A stretch of 64,000 nt of DNA from Marinobacter changyiensis (GTDB taxonomy: Bacteria; Pseudomonadota; Gammaproteobacteria; Pseudomonadales; Oleiphilaceae), in assembly GCF_009193265.1 (NCBI RefSeq), contig NZ_VZZZ01000001.1, forward strand, positions 186,001-250,000, written 5' to 3'. This document shows, piece after piece, positions 15,729 through 24,412 of the stretch (positions are counted from its first letter, which is position 1; each line of letters opens with the position of its first letter). The position numbers and the translations under genes are program-made. Under the pieces are notes generated by a model that was not told where the DNA came from, searched no databases, and worked only from the letters and a program-made list of their open reading frames with translations.

Positions 15729-16844
15729 TCAACCTTCTGCCCCAGCACTACCGGCTCCAAAATAACTTTCGTGAAACGCCGCCTTAGCCCGCATCCCATA
15801 ATTCACACACTCCACCATGTGCCGGTCCGACTTCCAGTTATCACAGCCCTCGGGTGCCACATAATTCTCATTAAAGGCACGTTCAAAGGCACGCTCCTTC
15901 GCTTGCCGGGCTTCCGCTAACCGTTGCCTCTGGTCTTCTGCCTGGCGAGCACGTTCGGCCTCAAGGTTCGGCTGTATCTTTGGGGCTTCAACCTCAGGCC
16001 TGGCTGTCACGTTTGCCTGGACACTTTGGGCCACACTCCCCGCAACTAGCCTGGTCAACTCGCCAGGGCCTCCCAAATAGACAAACACAACCATCACCGC
16101 GATGATGGCGAGCTTCGGTTTCAGCCCCCCGCCCTTGCGCCGGGGTTCGTTTCGATGAATTAGTCTGTCCCGGTCCGTGGCACCGCCAAAGTCCATCTGC
16201 TGGGTCTTGCCGGCAACTATCTCCTGCACATGTCGGACATGGGCCCGATGGGTTTTGAAGGATGCGGTCAGTCGCCTTGCCGCAATGCGTTCAATAACCT
16301 CACTTACCTGCTCTGGTGTAAGTACCGTGTTCAGGTGGGATTCGATAAACCGTAAATACCCACGGCCCTTCGTCACATTGGGAGGCATCTCAGTCTTGAA
16401 GGTCGCATCTCCCAAAAACACCACCAGCGAATGGATCTGGCTCTCAGTCAGGCCCAGCAGTGCCTGCAGGGTTTTTACATGTTTGTAGTTCTGATGCAGT
16501 GGGTTCTGGAACTTCTGGTTGTGCCTGAAGATTTTCTGGGTCCACTGACGCTGTTGGGCGTTACCAAAGATCCAGCCCTTCATGTTTTTGGTTTCCACTA
16601 CGAACACGCCATATCGGGAAACGATGATGTGGTCGATCTGGGTGGTGCCGTCTTCCGTGGGCAGGGTGACATTCTTGATCAGGTGGTAACGGTCTTTGTC
16701 GAGGAACAGGCGAGCGGAGACGTTGACAATGAATTCGCCCAGATGGCCTTTGAACCAGGGAGAACGCAATACGGCTAACAGCAGTAAGAGCGGTATGAAA
16801 TACCAGAAGTGTAAAAGAGGCTGTAGCAATACTGAGGGGTCCAT
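15729..16844 (-). CDS. NERD-domain membrane-anchored protein with coiled-coil tail
   Basis: 371 aa. An N-terminal membrane segment (WYFIPLLLLLAVL) is followed by a nuclease-related NERD domain: GHLGEFIVNVSARLFLD, then TTQIDHIIVSRYGVFVVETK, whose Asp, Glu and Lys fit the predicted nuclease core, and a conserved TFKTEMP block. A second hydrophobic segment (PKLAIIAVMVVFVYLGG) lies near residue 245, followed by an Ala/Glu/Arg-rich coiled coil (EAERARQAEDQRQRLAEARQ). The linker between the NERD part and the second membrane segment encodes a copy of the dispersed motif in frame. NERD proteins are associated with DNA processing, but the target is unknown. Confidence 0.82.
   Translation of the reverse strand: MDPSVLLQPLLHFWYFIPLLLLLAVLRSPWFKGHLGEFIVNVSARLFLDKDRYHLIKNVTLPTEDGTTQIDHIIVSRYGVFVVETKNMKGWIFGNAQQRQWTQKIFRHNQKFQNPLHQNYKHVKTLQALLGLTESQIHSLVVFLGDATFKTEMPPNVTKGRGYLRFIESHLNTVLTPEQVSEVIERIAARRLTASFKTHRAHVRHVQEIVAGKTQQMDFGGATDRDRLIHRNEPRRKGGGLKPKLAIIAVMVVFVYLGGPGELTRLVAGSVAQSVQANVTARPEVEAPKIQPNLEAERARQAEDQRQRLAEARQAKERAFERAFNENYVAPEGCDNWKSDRHMVECVNYGMRAKAAFHESYFGAGSAGAEG
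16158..16174 (+). repeat. Dispersed motif copy inside the NERD gene
   Basis: AATTAGTCTGTCCCGGT lies within the coding sequence. On the coding strand it contributes TDRDRLI near residues 224-230. Confidence 0.6.
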
Positions 16845-16956
16845 CCGCCGTTATCCCTTACAATCAGGTGCTTCCGTAGTGTTTAGCTACCTAAGGTAGA
16901 CCATCCCAACGCTTCTTGTCTGCTTTGATTACATAAATACGTAAATTTTATGCCAC

Positions 16957-16992
16957 AAAAAAACTGCGAGGCATTGCCACGCAGCTTTTTGT
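16957..16992. terminator. Bidirectional rho-independent terminator
   Basis: The perfect stem CTGCG-A-GGC, loop ATT, GCC-A-CGCAG is flanked by an A-run on the left and TTTTTGTTTT on the right. It closes the urease operon on the minus strand and separates it from the accessory region. Confidence 0.85.
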
Positions 16993-17056
16993 TTTGCCGA
17001 AAATTTTTAGCTGGCTCTCTCGAAATAGAGCGACTTGAGCCCCACCAATACAGACG

Positions 17057-17242
17057 TCAGTCTTGCCCGTTCTTCTTATGGCGCATCAATGCATAGATCC
17101 CAACGGCAATAGCTGCTCCCGCAGCCAACAGGTATTCAATGTGCAGAACATCGCCAATGGCTTCATGGCCAGAATGGCCCCAAGCCGCTCCAGAGATCAG
17201 AATCAGACAGGCAGTCAGAGTGAGTCGGTTACTTATTTTCAT
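17057..17242 (-). CDS. Small exported membrane protein at the end of the urease operon
   Basis: 61 aa: a signal peptide (RLTLTACLILISGAAWG), then HSGHE right after the predicted cleavage site, one membrane segment (EYLLAAGAAIAVGIYALM), and the basic tail RHKKNGQD. GGAG lies 8 nt before the ATG. The exposed His-x-x-His next to urease accessory genes hints at a link with nickel, but this is inference from context. Similar tiny proteins are common beside HupE/UreJ-type genes; no HupE is present here. Confidence 0.7.
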   Translation of the reverse strand: MKISNRLTLTACLILISGAAWGHSGHEAIGDVLHIEYLLAAGAAIAVGIYALMRHKKNGQD

Positions 17243-17286
17243 AGCTGTATCTCCGTAATGCGTTAAACATTTAAAATCCGTCGTTG

Positions 17287-17925
17287 TTAAGCGGTCTCAG
17301 CCAGCTTCCCAGGCCGCCGTTCCGGCAACATCCCCCGCTCCAGAATAAAGCTGATAATCGTCTCCAGCCCTACCCCGTCATACAGGTTGGCAAACACAAA
17401 GGGACGCTCGCCGCGCATCTTTTGGGAATCCCGCTCCATCACATCCAGCGAGGCATGCACATACTCGGCGATGTCGATCTTATTGATGATCAGCAGGTCC
17501 GACTTGGTTATACCGGGGCCGCCCTTGCGGGGGATCTTGTCGCCGGCGGACACGTCGATCACGTACAGGGTGAGGTCCGACAGCTCCGGGCTGAAGGTGG
17601 CGGAGAGGTTGTCGCCGCCGGATTCCACCAGTACCAGTTCCAGGCCCGGGTGGCGTGCCTGCAGGTCGTCGATGGCGGCCAGGTTCATGGAGGCATCCTC
17701 ACGGATGGCGGTGTGGGGGCAGCCGCCGGTTTCGACACCTAGGATGCGGTCCGCTGGTAGGGCATCGTGTTTGAGCAGGAAATCGGCGTCTTCGCGGGTG
17801 TAGATGTCGTTGGTGACCACTGCGATGTCGTAGTAGTCCCGCAGGGCCAGGCACAGCTGGCGCAACAGGGCGGTCTTGCCGGAGCCGACCGGGCCGCCGA
17901 CTCCAACTCTCAGGCAATGTTTCAT
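17287..17925 (-). CDS. ureG: Urease accessory GTPase UreG
   Basis: 212 aa, normal length. The P-loop [18 protein letters not shown] lies at residues 7-24, then [31 protein letters not shown], the metal-linked Cys-Pro-His motif, [17 protein letters not shown] and the guanine-specific NKID. UreG uses GTP hydrolysis to drive nickel delivery from UreE into the UreABC apoprotein together with UreF and UreD (UreH). It is the last accessory gene in the operon, separated from ureF by one of the three-way-junction elements. Confidence 0.97.
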   Translation of the reverse strand: MKHCLRVGVGGPVGSGKTALLRQLCLALRDYYDIAVVTNDIYTREDADFLLKHDALPADRILGVETGGCPHTAIREDASMNLAAIDDLQARHPGLELVLVESGGDNLSATFSPELSDLTLYVIDVSAGDKIPRKGGPGITKSDLLIINKIDIAEYVHASLDVMERDSQKMRGERPFVFANLYDGVGLETIISFILERGMLPERRPGKLAETA

Positions 17926-17969
17926 TTTTCATCTCCTCATTGTTTTCTTGCTCCGAGTAGGTCGGCAAC

Positions 17970-18063
17970 CAGGAAACCCTTTTTGAAAAACGCTACAAGC
18001 ACATCCATGTGCGCTTGGGCTCCGCCATCCATGGCTCCGCACATTTTCAAAAAGGGTTTCCTG
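17970..18063 (-). repeat. Three-way-junction element, copy 1 (ureF-ureG gap)
   Basis: A perfect 20-bp inverted repeat (arms CAGGAAACCC...GAAAA at 17970-17989 and its complement at 18044-18063) encloses a conserved core. On the minus strand the core folds into two small hairpins with identical TGGA loops: GCCA-TGGA-TGGC and GCACA-TGGA-TGTGC. The conserved tail TAGCGT precedes the right arm. The other copies share the core but not the arms. Confidence 0.85.
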
Positions 18064-18092
18064 CTCGCCTCCCCCATCATCGGAGTTGTTTT

Positions 18093-18782
18093 CTAGCTTC
18101 TGAAAAGCCGTGAATACTGGGTTTCATGCAAGGCGCTGCCGAGCGCCAGGCCCGGTATTACGGGGCCGAGTTCGTGGTCTTCTTTCTCCAGGGCGTTATC
18201 CACGGCCATCACCAGTTGCGGGCGTAGCCGTTCGGTCAGGCGCTGGGCGGCGGTGTGGCCCAGGGGCATGGCCTTGCAGGCCACGGCGAGCTGGTTTTCC
18301 AGCCAGGCCCAGGCAAAGCCGAGCAGGGTCTGGCGCACCGGCACATTGCGCCGGTGGGCAACCCAGGAAAATACGGTGACGTAGCCGGGTTCGTCGGGCA
18401 TTAACGCCGGGGCGGGCAGCAGTTCCAGACTCGTCAGCAGGCGGATCAGGGCGGAGCCGAGACGAACATCTTCATCGCTCAGTTCAGCGGTTTCCCTGGT
18501 GGCGTGCAGCCAGTCGTTCCAATTGGCAATCGCCTCTGCGTCTGCATTCGCCCAGGCAAGTTGCAGCCTTGCCAGCAGCGGCAACTCGCACCGGCTCAGG
18601 CCGTCGTCCAGTACGCCGTCCAGCCATTGCCCCAGCTCGGCCTCGTTGGTCACCCAACCCAGTTCAAAGGCGCTTTCCAGGCCCTGGGACCAGGCAAAGG
18701 CACCGATGGGCAGAGCCGGGCTGACCAGTTGCAGCAGGCCCAGCAGTGCCAGGTCAGCGACCGGTGCCGAATCAGTGGGCAT
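18093..18782 (-). CDS. ureF: Urease accessory protein UreF
   Basis: 229 aa, starting at the ATG at 18782, which overlaps the last 11 nt of ureE. Family features: LLQLVSPALPIGAFAWSQGL, a central helical region, PALMPDEPGYVTVFSWVAHR, and the C-terminal PVIPGLALGSALHETQYSRL. UreF bridges UreG and UreD in the urease activation complex and gates nickel insertion. The frame stays open 82 codons further upstream, but that stretch is antisense-like reading of the ureE histidine tail and is not part of the gene. Confidence 0.95.
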   Translation of the reverse strand: MPTDSAPVADLALLGLLQLVSPALPIGAFAWSQGLESAFELGWVTNEAELGQWLDGVLDDGLSRCELPLLARLQLAWANADAEAIANWNDWLHATRETAELSDEDVRLGSALIRLLTSLELLPAPALMPDEPGYVTVFSWVAHRRNVPVRQTLLGFAWAWLENQLAVACKAMPLGHTAAQRLTERLRPQLVMAVDNALEKEDHELGPVIPGLALGSALHETQYSRLFRS

Positions 18783-19452
18783 GGGGTTTCTCCGGGGCCG
18801 GTGTGTTGTCGGCTTCCGGATCGTGACTGTGACTTTCAATGTGGCTATGGCTGTGAGACTCAGCGTGGGAATGAGAATGCCCATGAGAGTGCCCATGAGA
18901 GTGCCCATGAGAGTGGCCGTGAGAGTGGCCGTGAGAGTGCCCTTGAGAGTGCTCTTGAGAGTGCTCTTGAGAGTGGCCATGGCCGTGGCTCTGGCCGGCT
19001 TTGTCGTAGGCACCCGGTTCCGGGTCAAACGGCGCCTGGTGGTGTTTCAGGGTGGCGCCCAGGCGTTCGGCCAGTTCTTCCAACACATGGTCCGGCGGGA
19101 AGCGCACCCAGCCTTTGCCTGCGTCCGGGCCGGTCTCGTTCATGCCGATGGCCAGTTGCACGTGGCGGTTGCCGAGGTGATAGCACAAACGCGCCAAAGA
19201 GAAACCGGCATCAAGCGTGGCGGTCACCACCGCTTCGTCGGCGGCGCGGATGCGGATGATTTCGCCGCTCTGGGCCTGCAGACATTCACCTTCGCGCAGC
19301 ACCGGGCCACGATCGAGAAACAGGCCGACGTCGTGGTTGTTATCCGTGGTGGCCCGGAGACGGCCGCGAATGCGCAGCTCGTACGGCAGGGTCAGGCTGT
19401 CGAAGACTTCCGAGGGCGCCACCGGATCTATTCGTTTGGTCAGTTCAATCAT
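18772..19452 (-). CDS. ureE: Urease nickel metallochaperone UreE with long His-rich tail
   Basis: 226 aa. The N-terminal domain (LTLPYELRIRGRLRA, HDVGLFLDRGPVL) and metal domain (LCYHLGNRHVQLAIG, PPDHVLEELAERLG) are typical. The last 75 or so residues are an extreme His/Ser/Gly tail of HSHG-type tetrads, ending KPHAH. Such tails store several Ni(II) ions and feed UreG. The tail is encoded by a 12-bp tandem repeat, so its length is likely to vary between strains. The final codons contain the ureF start. Confidence 0.96.
   Translation of the reverse strand: MIELTKRIDPVAPSEVFDSLTLPYELRIRGRLRATTDNNHDVGLFLDRGPVLREGECLQAQSGEIIRIRAADEAVVTATLDAGFSLARLCYHLGNRHVQLAIGMNETGPDAGKGWVRFPPDHVLEELAERLGATLKHHQAPFDPEPGAYDKAGQSHGHGHSQEHSQEHSQGHSHGHSHGHSHGHSHGHSHGHSHSHAESHSHSHIESHSHDPEADNTPAPEKPHAH
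18873..18980. repeat. 12-bp tandem repeat coding for the UreE His tail
   Basis: Nine consecutive 12-bp units on the plus strand, of the forms GAGAGTGCCCAT, GAGAGTGGCCGT and GAGAGTGCTCTT, each encoding a four-residue His/Ser-rich unit on the minus strand. The 12-bp period keeps frame whatever the copy number, so slippage changes metal capacity without breaking the gene. Confidence 0.9.
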
Positions 19453-19482
19453 GGTCAGATCCTTCGTATTGCAGGTCGGTCA

Positions 19483-21186
19483 TTAAAACAGGTGATAGAG
19501 CTGGGCCAGTGGCAGCTCTGTGGCCGGCTCGCAGGTCAGCAGTTCGCCGTCGGCGCGCACTTCGTAAGTCTGTGGGTCAACGGTGAGGTGCGGGCAGGCA
19601 TCGTTCAGTTTCAGGTCGGCCTTGCGCACGTCCCGCACGCCTTTGCAGGCGGACAGCGGGCTGTCCAGCCCCAGTTGCTCGCCAATCCCGGCGTCCAGGG
19701 CAGCCTGGCTGACAAAGCTCAGCCGGGTGGCACTGGCGGCCTTGCCAAACGCTCCGAACATGGGCCGGTAATGCACCGGCTGCGGGGTCGGGATCGACGC
19801 GTTGGGGTCGCCCATGGGAGCGGCGGCGATCATGCCACCCTTGATGATGGTGGCCGGTTTGACGCCGAAGAAGGCCGGCGCCCAGAGCACCAGGTCCGCC
19901 ATTTTACCCACTTCCACCGAGCCCACTTCATGGCCGATGCCGTGGGTGATAGCCGGGTTGATGGTGTACTTGGCGATATAGCGCTTGGCGCGGTGGTTGT
20001 CCGCCCCCAGCTCTGTATCTTCCGGCAGTAACCCGCGCTGGGTTTTCATCTTGTGGGCGGTCTGCCAGGTGCGGCACACCACTTCGCCCACCCGGCCCAT
20101 GGCCTGGGAGTCGGAGGCGATCATGGAGATCACACCCAGGTCATGGAGGATGTCTTCGGCGGCGATGGTCTCGCGGCGGATACGGGAGTCGGCAAAGGCG
20201 ACGTCTTCCGGAATGTTGGGGTCCAGGTGGTGGCACACCATCAGCATGTCGAGGTGTTCGTCGATGGTGTTCACGGTGTAGGGCCGCGTCGGGTTGGTGG
20301 AGGACGGCAGCACGTAGGGTTTGGAGCAGGCGGTGATGATGTCCGGCGCGTGGCCGCCACCTGCGCCTTCGGTGTGGTAGGTGTGGATGCAGCGTTCCTT
20401 GAACGCCGCCAGGGTGTCTTCCACGAAGCCGGATTCGTTCAGGGTGTCGGTGTGGATGGCGACCTGTACATCGTATTTGTCCCCCACGGTGAGGCAGTTG
20501 TCGATGGAGGCGGGTGTGGTGCCCCAGTCTTCATGGAGTTTCAGGCCCATGGCGCCGGCTTTGAGCTGTAGCTCAAGGGATTCCGGCAGGCTGGCGTTGC
20601 CCTTGCCGAGGAAGCCGATGTTCATTGGCATGGCGTCCACCGCCTGCAGCATCTTGCCGATGTGCCAGGGCCCCGGGGTACAGGTGGTGGCGTTGGTGCC
20701 GGTGGCCGGGCCGGTGCCGCCGCCAAGCATCGTGGTGATGCCGCTCATCAGGGCCTCTTCGATCTGCTGGGGGCAGATAAAGTGGATGTGGGAGTCGATG
20801 CCGCCGGCGGTGAGGATTTTGCCTTCACCGGCGATGATTTCGGTGCCGGGGCCGATGACGATAGTGACGTCGGGCTGGGTGTCCGGATTACCGGCCTTGC
20901 CGATGGCGGCGATGCGGCCTTTCTGGATGCCGACGTCGGCTTTGACGATGCCCCACCAATCGAGGATCAGGGCGTTGGTGATGACGGTGTCCATCACGGA
21001 CTCATCGGCACGCTGGCTCTGGCCCATGCCGTCGCGGATGACTTTGCCGCCGCCGAATTTGACTTCGTCGCCGTAGTGGGCGGTGTCGCTTTCCACTTCG
21101 ATCCACAGGTCGGTGTCGCCGAGCCTTACCCGGTCGCCGGTGGTTGGGCCGTACATGTCGGCGTAGGCCTGTCTTGTTATCTTCAT
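19483..21186 (-). CDS. ureC: Urease alpha subunit UreC
   Basis: 567 aa, the standard length, starting at [20 protein letters not shown]. All active-site features are present: [14 protein letters not shown] (two nickel histidines), the carbamylated lysine in [43 protein letters not shown], the flap [20 protein letters not shown] with the catalytic Cys-His, and the nickel aspartate in [14 protein letters not shown]. It hydrolyses urea to ammonia and carbamate in the cytoplasm. An open frame runs 39 codons further upstream through a repeat element and is not coding. Confidence 0.98.
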   Translation of the reverse strand: MKITRQAYADMYGPTTGDRVRLGDTDLWIEVESDTAHYGDEVKFGGGKVIRDGMGQSQRADESVMDTVITNALILDWWGIVKADVGIQKGRIAAIGKAGNPDTQPDVTIVIGPGTEIIAGEGKILTAGGIDSHIHFICPQQIEEALMSGITTMLGGGTGPATGTNATTCTPGPWHIGKMLQAVDAMPMNIGFLGKGNASLPESLELQLKAGAMGLKLHEDWGTTPASIDNCLTVGDKYDVQVAIHTDTLNESGFVEDTLAAFKERCIHTYHTEGAGGGHAPDIITACSKPYVLPSSTNPTRPYTVNTIDEHLDMLMVCHHLDPNIPEDVAFADSRIRRETIAAEDILHDLGVISMIASDSQAMGRVGEVVCRTWQTAHKMKTQRGLLPEDTELGADNHRAKRYIAKYTINPAITHGIGHEVGSVEVGKMADLVLWAPAFFGVKPATIIKGGMIAAAPMGDPNASIPTPQPVHYRPMFGAFGKAASATRLSFVSQAALDAGIGEQLGLDSPLSACKGVRDVRKADLKLNDACPHLTVDPQTYEVRADGELLTCEPATELPLAQLYHLF

Positions 21187-21223
21187 GCTATCCCCCTCAT
21201 TGTGCTTGGGTGCCTGGGGCCGA

Positions 21224-21323
21224 TCGGGTAAGTCTTTTCGGGAAACGCTCCTTGCGGCACATCCATGTGACGCTTGGGCTCCGCCATCCATGGCTCCGCA
21301 CATTCCCGAAAAGACTTACCCGA
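21224..21323 (-). repeat. Three-way-junction element, copy 2 (ureB-ureC gap)
   Basis: A perfect 21-bp inverted repeat (arms 21224-21244 and 21303-21323, left arm TCGGGTAAGTCTTTTCGGGAA shown by its first 20 bases TCGGGTAAGTCTTTTCGGGA) encloses the same core as copy 1. On the minus strand the hairpins are GCCA-TGGA-TGGC and CACA-TGGA-TGTG. The arms share no sequence with those of the other copies. Confidence 0.85.
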
Positions 21324-21336
21324 CCGACCCTGCTGA

Positions 21337-21654
21337 TCATTTCGTGACGTCCAGCTTTCCCATGACTTCCTGTCGGAAACCGTAGATTTCCCGGCTGCCG
21401 GAAAACGGAATCAGGGTGACTTCGCGGCTTTGGCCGGGTTCGAAACGGATCGCAGTACCCGCCGCCACATCCAGGCGGAAGCCCCTGGCTTTCACTCGGT
21501 CGAAATCCAGCGCCGGGTTGGCTTCGGCGAAGTGGTAGTGGGAGCCGATCTGGACCGGGCGGTCGCCGGTGTTGGAAACCTCAATTTTGATGCGTTCGCG
21601 GCCTTCGCAGAGTTCGATGTCGCCGTCTTTCAAATCGTATTCACCAGGGATCAT
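21337..21654 (-). CDS. ureB: Urease beta subunit UreB
   Basis: 105 aa: [20 protein letters not shown] at the start, [20 protein letters not shown] and [20 protein letters not shown] in the middle. It is a full-length structural subunit that packs against UreC. The gene is separated from ureA by 10 nt and from ureC by the three-way-junction element. Confidence 0.97.
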   Translation of the reverse strand: MIPGEYDLKDGDIELCEGRERIKIEVSNTGDRPVQIGSHYHFAEANPALDFDRVKARGFRLDVAAGTAIRFEPGQSREVTLIPFSGSREIYGFRQEVMGKLDVTK

Positions 21655-21664
21655 GGCGCGGTCC

Positions 21665-21967
21665 TCATACTATGGGGTTGTGAACGGTGACGAGTTTCGT
21701 TCCATCCGGGAAGGTGGCTTCCACCTGCACTTCGTCGACCATTTCAGCCACGCCGTCCATGACGTCGTCACGGGTGAGGATTTCGGTGCCGGCGGTCATC
21801 ATTTCCGCCACGCTGCGGCCTTCCCGAGCGCCTTCCATGATTTCGGCACTGATGAGGGCGACGGCTTCGGGGTAGTTGAGTTTCAACCCCTTGGCTTTGC
21901 GGCGTTCCGCCAGCAGGGCTGCGGTGAACAGCAGCAGTTTGTCTTTGTCTCTGGGCGTTAATTCCAT
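21665..21967 (-). CDS. ureA: Urease gamma subunit UreA
   Basis: 100 aa: [40 protein letters not shown], the [20 protein letters not shown] block and the terminal TVHNPIV. It is normal in length and sequence. It is the first structural urease gene, 29 nt after ureD. Confidence 0.97.
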   Translation of the reverse strand: MELTPRDKDKLLLFTAALLAERRKAKGLKLNYPEAVALISAEIMEGAREGRSVAEMMTAGTEILTRDDVMDGVAEMVDEVQVEATFPDGTKLVTVHNPIV

Positions 21968-21996
21968 CGGTTATCGCTCCGTTAATCGCATATCGT

Positions 21997-22893
21997 TCAG
22001 GTCAGCCAGATTCTTGGAACGCTGGCTGGCTGGCCGGTGAGTCTTGGTCTGAGCAGTTCCCAGGCTTGCTGGCACAGCGCCCAGGCTTCGTTGCGTTCCT
22101 GCCCCAGGTAGCGCAGCAGCACCACGCCCCGGCGGCGAGTCACCGCCCAGCGGTGGCTGGCGGGCAGGGTTTCTCTGAGTTCTTCGATGGCGGCGGCTTC
22201 GTCGTCCAGGCCGACGACCCAGAGGGTGGCCTGGACGGTGGCGCCGCCCTGGCCCCAGTGGCCTTTGAACCGGGGATGGTTCGGGTCCATGGGCTGGCGC
22301 TCCAGCCACAGGGGGCGGCCGTCCATCAGCAGGCGGAATTTCTGTTCCAGGTGGCCGGAGACGAACGGCAGTTTGCTGGCCGGGCGGCCGAGGGCGAGGA
22401 TTTCCCAGCCGATGCATTTGGCGCCGGTGGCCAGTTCGATGGTGGTGCTCTGTTCGCCCCGGGAGCCGTCAAAGGCGAGGGTTTCCTGGGGCAGGTATTC
22501 GAGGGTACCGCCCCTCTCCACGCTCAAATGAGTGTGTTGAGCCCAGGCGACGCCGTGGCTGTCGGCCTTGTAGAGTTTGGCGGCGGCCGGGGTGGTCAAC
22601 AGGGTGTGGGCGCCCTCGCCCACCCGGGCCTGGATGCTCAGGGCATCGCCGCTGACCAGCCCGCCGGGCGGGTGCAGCAGGTACACGTGGCAGCAGCCGT
22701 TGCGGCCTTCGGGATAGAACGGGCGCTGTACTCGCAACGGGCCTTTATGACGCACGTGGGTCATGCGGGTGGCGGTGTTGTCGCCGTCCGGCCGGGCATC
22801 GAAGCCCAGGGAGATGGACGCCGCCCAGCGCCGGCCTTCGTCGAAGCGGTGGCCGGAGTCGTTCGCGGCTTTCAGTGGCTGATAGACCGTCAT
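21997..22893 (-). CDS. ureD: Urease accessory protein UreD (UreH)
   Basis: 298 aa from the ATG at 22893, which shares ATGA with the urtE stop codon. Family landmarks are LRVQRPFYPEG, HVYLLHPPGGLVSGD, TTPAAAKLYKA, LEYLPQETLAFDGS and GWEILALGRPAS. UreD is the scaffold that receives UreF-UreG on the apo-urease and channels nickel to the active site. An open frame continues upstream through urtE on another frame and is not part of the gene. The overlap ties urease assembly to urea uptake in one operon. Confidence 0.95.
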   Translation of the reverse strand: MTVYQPLKAANDSGHRFDEGRRWAASISLGFDARPDGDNTATRMTHVRHKGPLRVQRPFYPEGRNGCCHVYLLHPPGGLVSGDALSIQARVGEGAHTLLTTPAAAKLYKADSHGVAWAQHTHLSVERGGTLEYLPQETLAFDGSRGEQSTTIELATGAKCIGWEILALGRPASKLPFVSGHLEQKFRLLMDGRPLWLERQPMDPNHPRFKGHWGQGGATVQATLWVVGLDDEAAAIEELRETLPASHRWAVTRRRGVVLLRYLGQERNEAWALCQQAWELLRPRLTGQPASVPRIWLT

Positions 22894-23588
22894 ACCGTCA
22901 GGTGCTTCTTGATGAGTTCGTCGGTCAGGCCGGCGATTTCGCCTTCGGCCACGCGGCGGCCCCGGTCGAGGATGGCGAAGCGGTCGGCGTATTTGCGGGC
23001 GAACGGCAGCTTCTGCTCCACCAACAGCACGGTGAGGCCGTCTTCTTTGATCAGCTTTTGAATCACCTCGCCGATCTGCGCCACGATGTTCGGCTGGATG
23101 CCCTCGCCCGGCTCGTCCAGGATCAGCAGGCGCGGCTCGATCACCAGCGCCCGGCCGATGGCGAGCTGCTGTTGCTGGCCGCCGGAGAGGTCGCCGCCCC
23201 GGCGGTTGCGCATTTCTTTCAGTACCGGGAAGAGTTCGTAGACCCGCTCGGGGATTTTCTTGCTGCCGTCCTTGCACACGGCCAGGCCGGTGCGAAGGTT
23301 TTCTTCCACCGTCAATAACGGGAAGATCTGCCGGCCCTGGGGCACGTAGCCGATGCCCAGGCGGGCGCGGTCTTCGACTTTGCGTTTGGTGAGTTCTACG
23401 TCACCGGCGAACAGCAGGCTGCCGTTTTTGACGTCTTCCTCGCCCATGATGCATTTCATCAGGGTGGTCTTGCCCACGCCGTTGCGGCCCATTACGCAGG
23501 TGCACTGGCCCCGGGGCACGTCCAGGTCCAGATCCCAGAGGGTATGGCTTTCGCCGTAGAACTGGTTGAGCTTGTGGATTTTCAGCAT
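22890..23588 (-). CDS. urtE: Urea ABC transporter ATP-binding protein UrtE
   Basis: 232 aa, LivF-like. Walker A VMGRNGVGKTTLMK, signature LSGGQQQQLAIGRAL, Walker B RLLILDEPGEGIQPN and the switch histidine region VLLVEQKLPFA. Its start shares bases with the stop of urtD (TAATG) and its stop overlaps ureD. With UrtD it powers the high-affinity urea importer. Confidence 0.96.
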   Translation of the reverse strand: MLKIHKLNQFYGESHTLWDLDLDVPRGQCTCVMGRNGVGKTTLMKCIMGEEDVKNGSLLFAGDVELTKRKVEDRARLGIGYVPQGRQIFPLLTVEENLRTGLAVCKDGSKKIPERVYELFPVLKEMRNRRGGDLSGGQQQQLAIGRALVIEPRLLILDEPGEGIQPNIVAQIGEVIQKLIKEDGLTVLLVEQKLPFARKYADRFAILDRGRRVAEGEIAGLTDELIKKHLTV

Positions 23589-24412
23589 TACGCCTCCTCC
23601 CCCAGATACACCTTGATCACTTCCGGGTCGTTGGAGACCTCATCCATGGTGCCTTCCGCCAGCACGCTGCCCTGGTGCAGCACGGTGACCTTGCGGGCGA
23701 TGGAGCGCACAAAGCCCATGTCGTGCTCTACCACCACCACGGACTGTTTACCCGCCAGGCCGGTGAGCAGTTCGGCGGTGCGTTCCATTTCCTGTTCGGT
23801 CATGCCAGCCACGGGTTCGTCCACCAGCAGCAGACGGGGTTTCTGCATCAGCAGCATGCCGATTTCCAGCCACTGTTTCTGGCCGTGGGAGAGGATGCCT
23901 GCGAGTTTGTCCCGCAGGTCCTTCAGGCCGATCGTCTGCAGCACATCGTCGATGCGGTCCCGGTATTGCGGCTGCATAATGGCGGTCAGCGTGGGCAGGA
24001 TGCGCTTGTCGGCGGCCATGGCCAGCTCCAGGTTTTCGAACACGGTGAGGGCTTCGAATACCGTGGGTTTCTGGAACTTGCGGCCGATGCCCAGGCTGGC
24101 AATGTCCGGCTCGCTTTTGGTGAGCAGGTTGTGGCGGCTGCCGAACCAGACCGAGCCGGTGTCTGGCCGGGTCTTGCCGGTGATGATGTCCATCATGGTG
24201 GTCTTGCCCGCGCCGTTGGGGCCAATGATGCAGCGCAGCTCGCCATCGTCGATGGTGAGGTTGAGGTTGTTGATGGCCCGAAAGCCGTCAAAGCTTACGT
24301 TGACATCTTCCAGGTAGAGGATGGGGCCGTGGCGCACATCCACCGGGGAGTCCGACGGGGTGAGAAAGTCGAACACCCGGTCACGGTTGGTCAGTTCGCT
24401 CATGATGCTCAT
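23588..24412 (-). CDS. urtD: Urea ABC transporter ATP-binding protein UrtD
   Basis: 274 aa, LivG-like, starting MSIMSELTNRDRVFDFLTPS at 24412 with an ATGA overlap onto urtC; ATG 24403 is an alternative. Walker A IIGPNGAGKTTMMD, FQKPTVFEALTVFENLELA, signature LSHGQKQWLEIGM, Walker B RLLLVDEPVAGMT and VVVEHDMGFV are present. The N-terminal 30-residue extension is usual for UrtD. Confidence 0.96.
   Translation of the reverse strand: MSIMSELTNRDRVFDFLTPSDSPVDVRHGPILYLEDVNVSFDGFRAINNLNLTIDDGELRCIIGPNGAGKTTMMDIITGKTRPDTGSVWFGSRHNLLTKSEPDIASLGIGRKFQKPTVFEALTVFENLELAMAADKRILPTLTAIMQPQYRDRIDDVLQTIGLKDLRDKLAGILSHGQKQWLEIGMLLMQKPRLLLVDEPVAGMTEQEMERTAELLTGLAGKQSVVVVEHDMGFVRSIARKVTVLHQGSVLAEGTMDEVSNDPEVIKVYLGEEA

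Noticed and set aside
18873-18980. Regular repeats taken for a CRISPR array
   Set aside because: Units are 12 bp, contiguous without spacers, and encode the UreE histidine tail.
18499-20031. 510-codon ORF on the plus strand across ureE-ureC
   Set aside because: It is antisense to well-identified urease genes. Long open frames on the opposite strand are common at this GC content, and its sequence has no recognisable domain.
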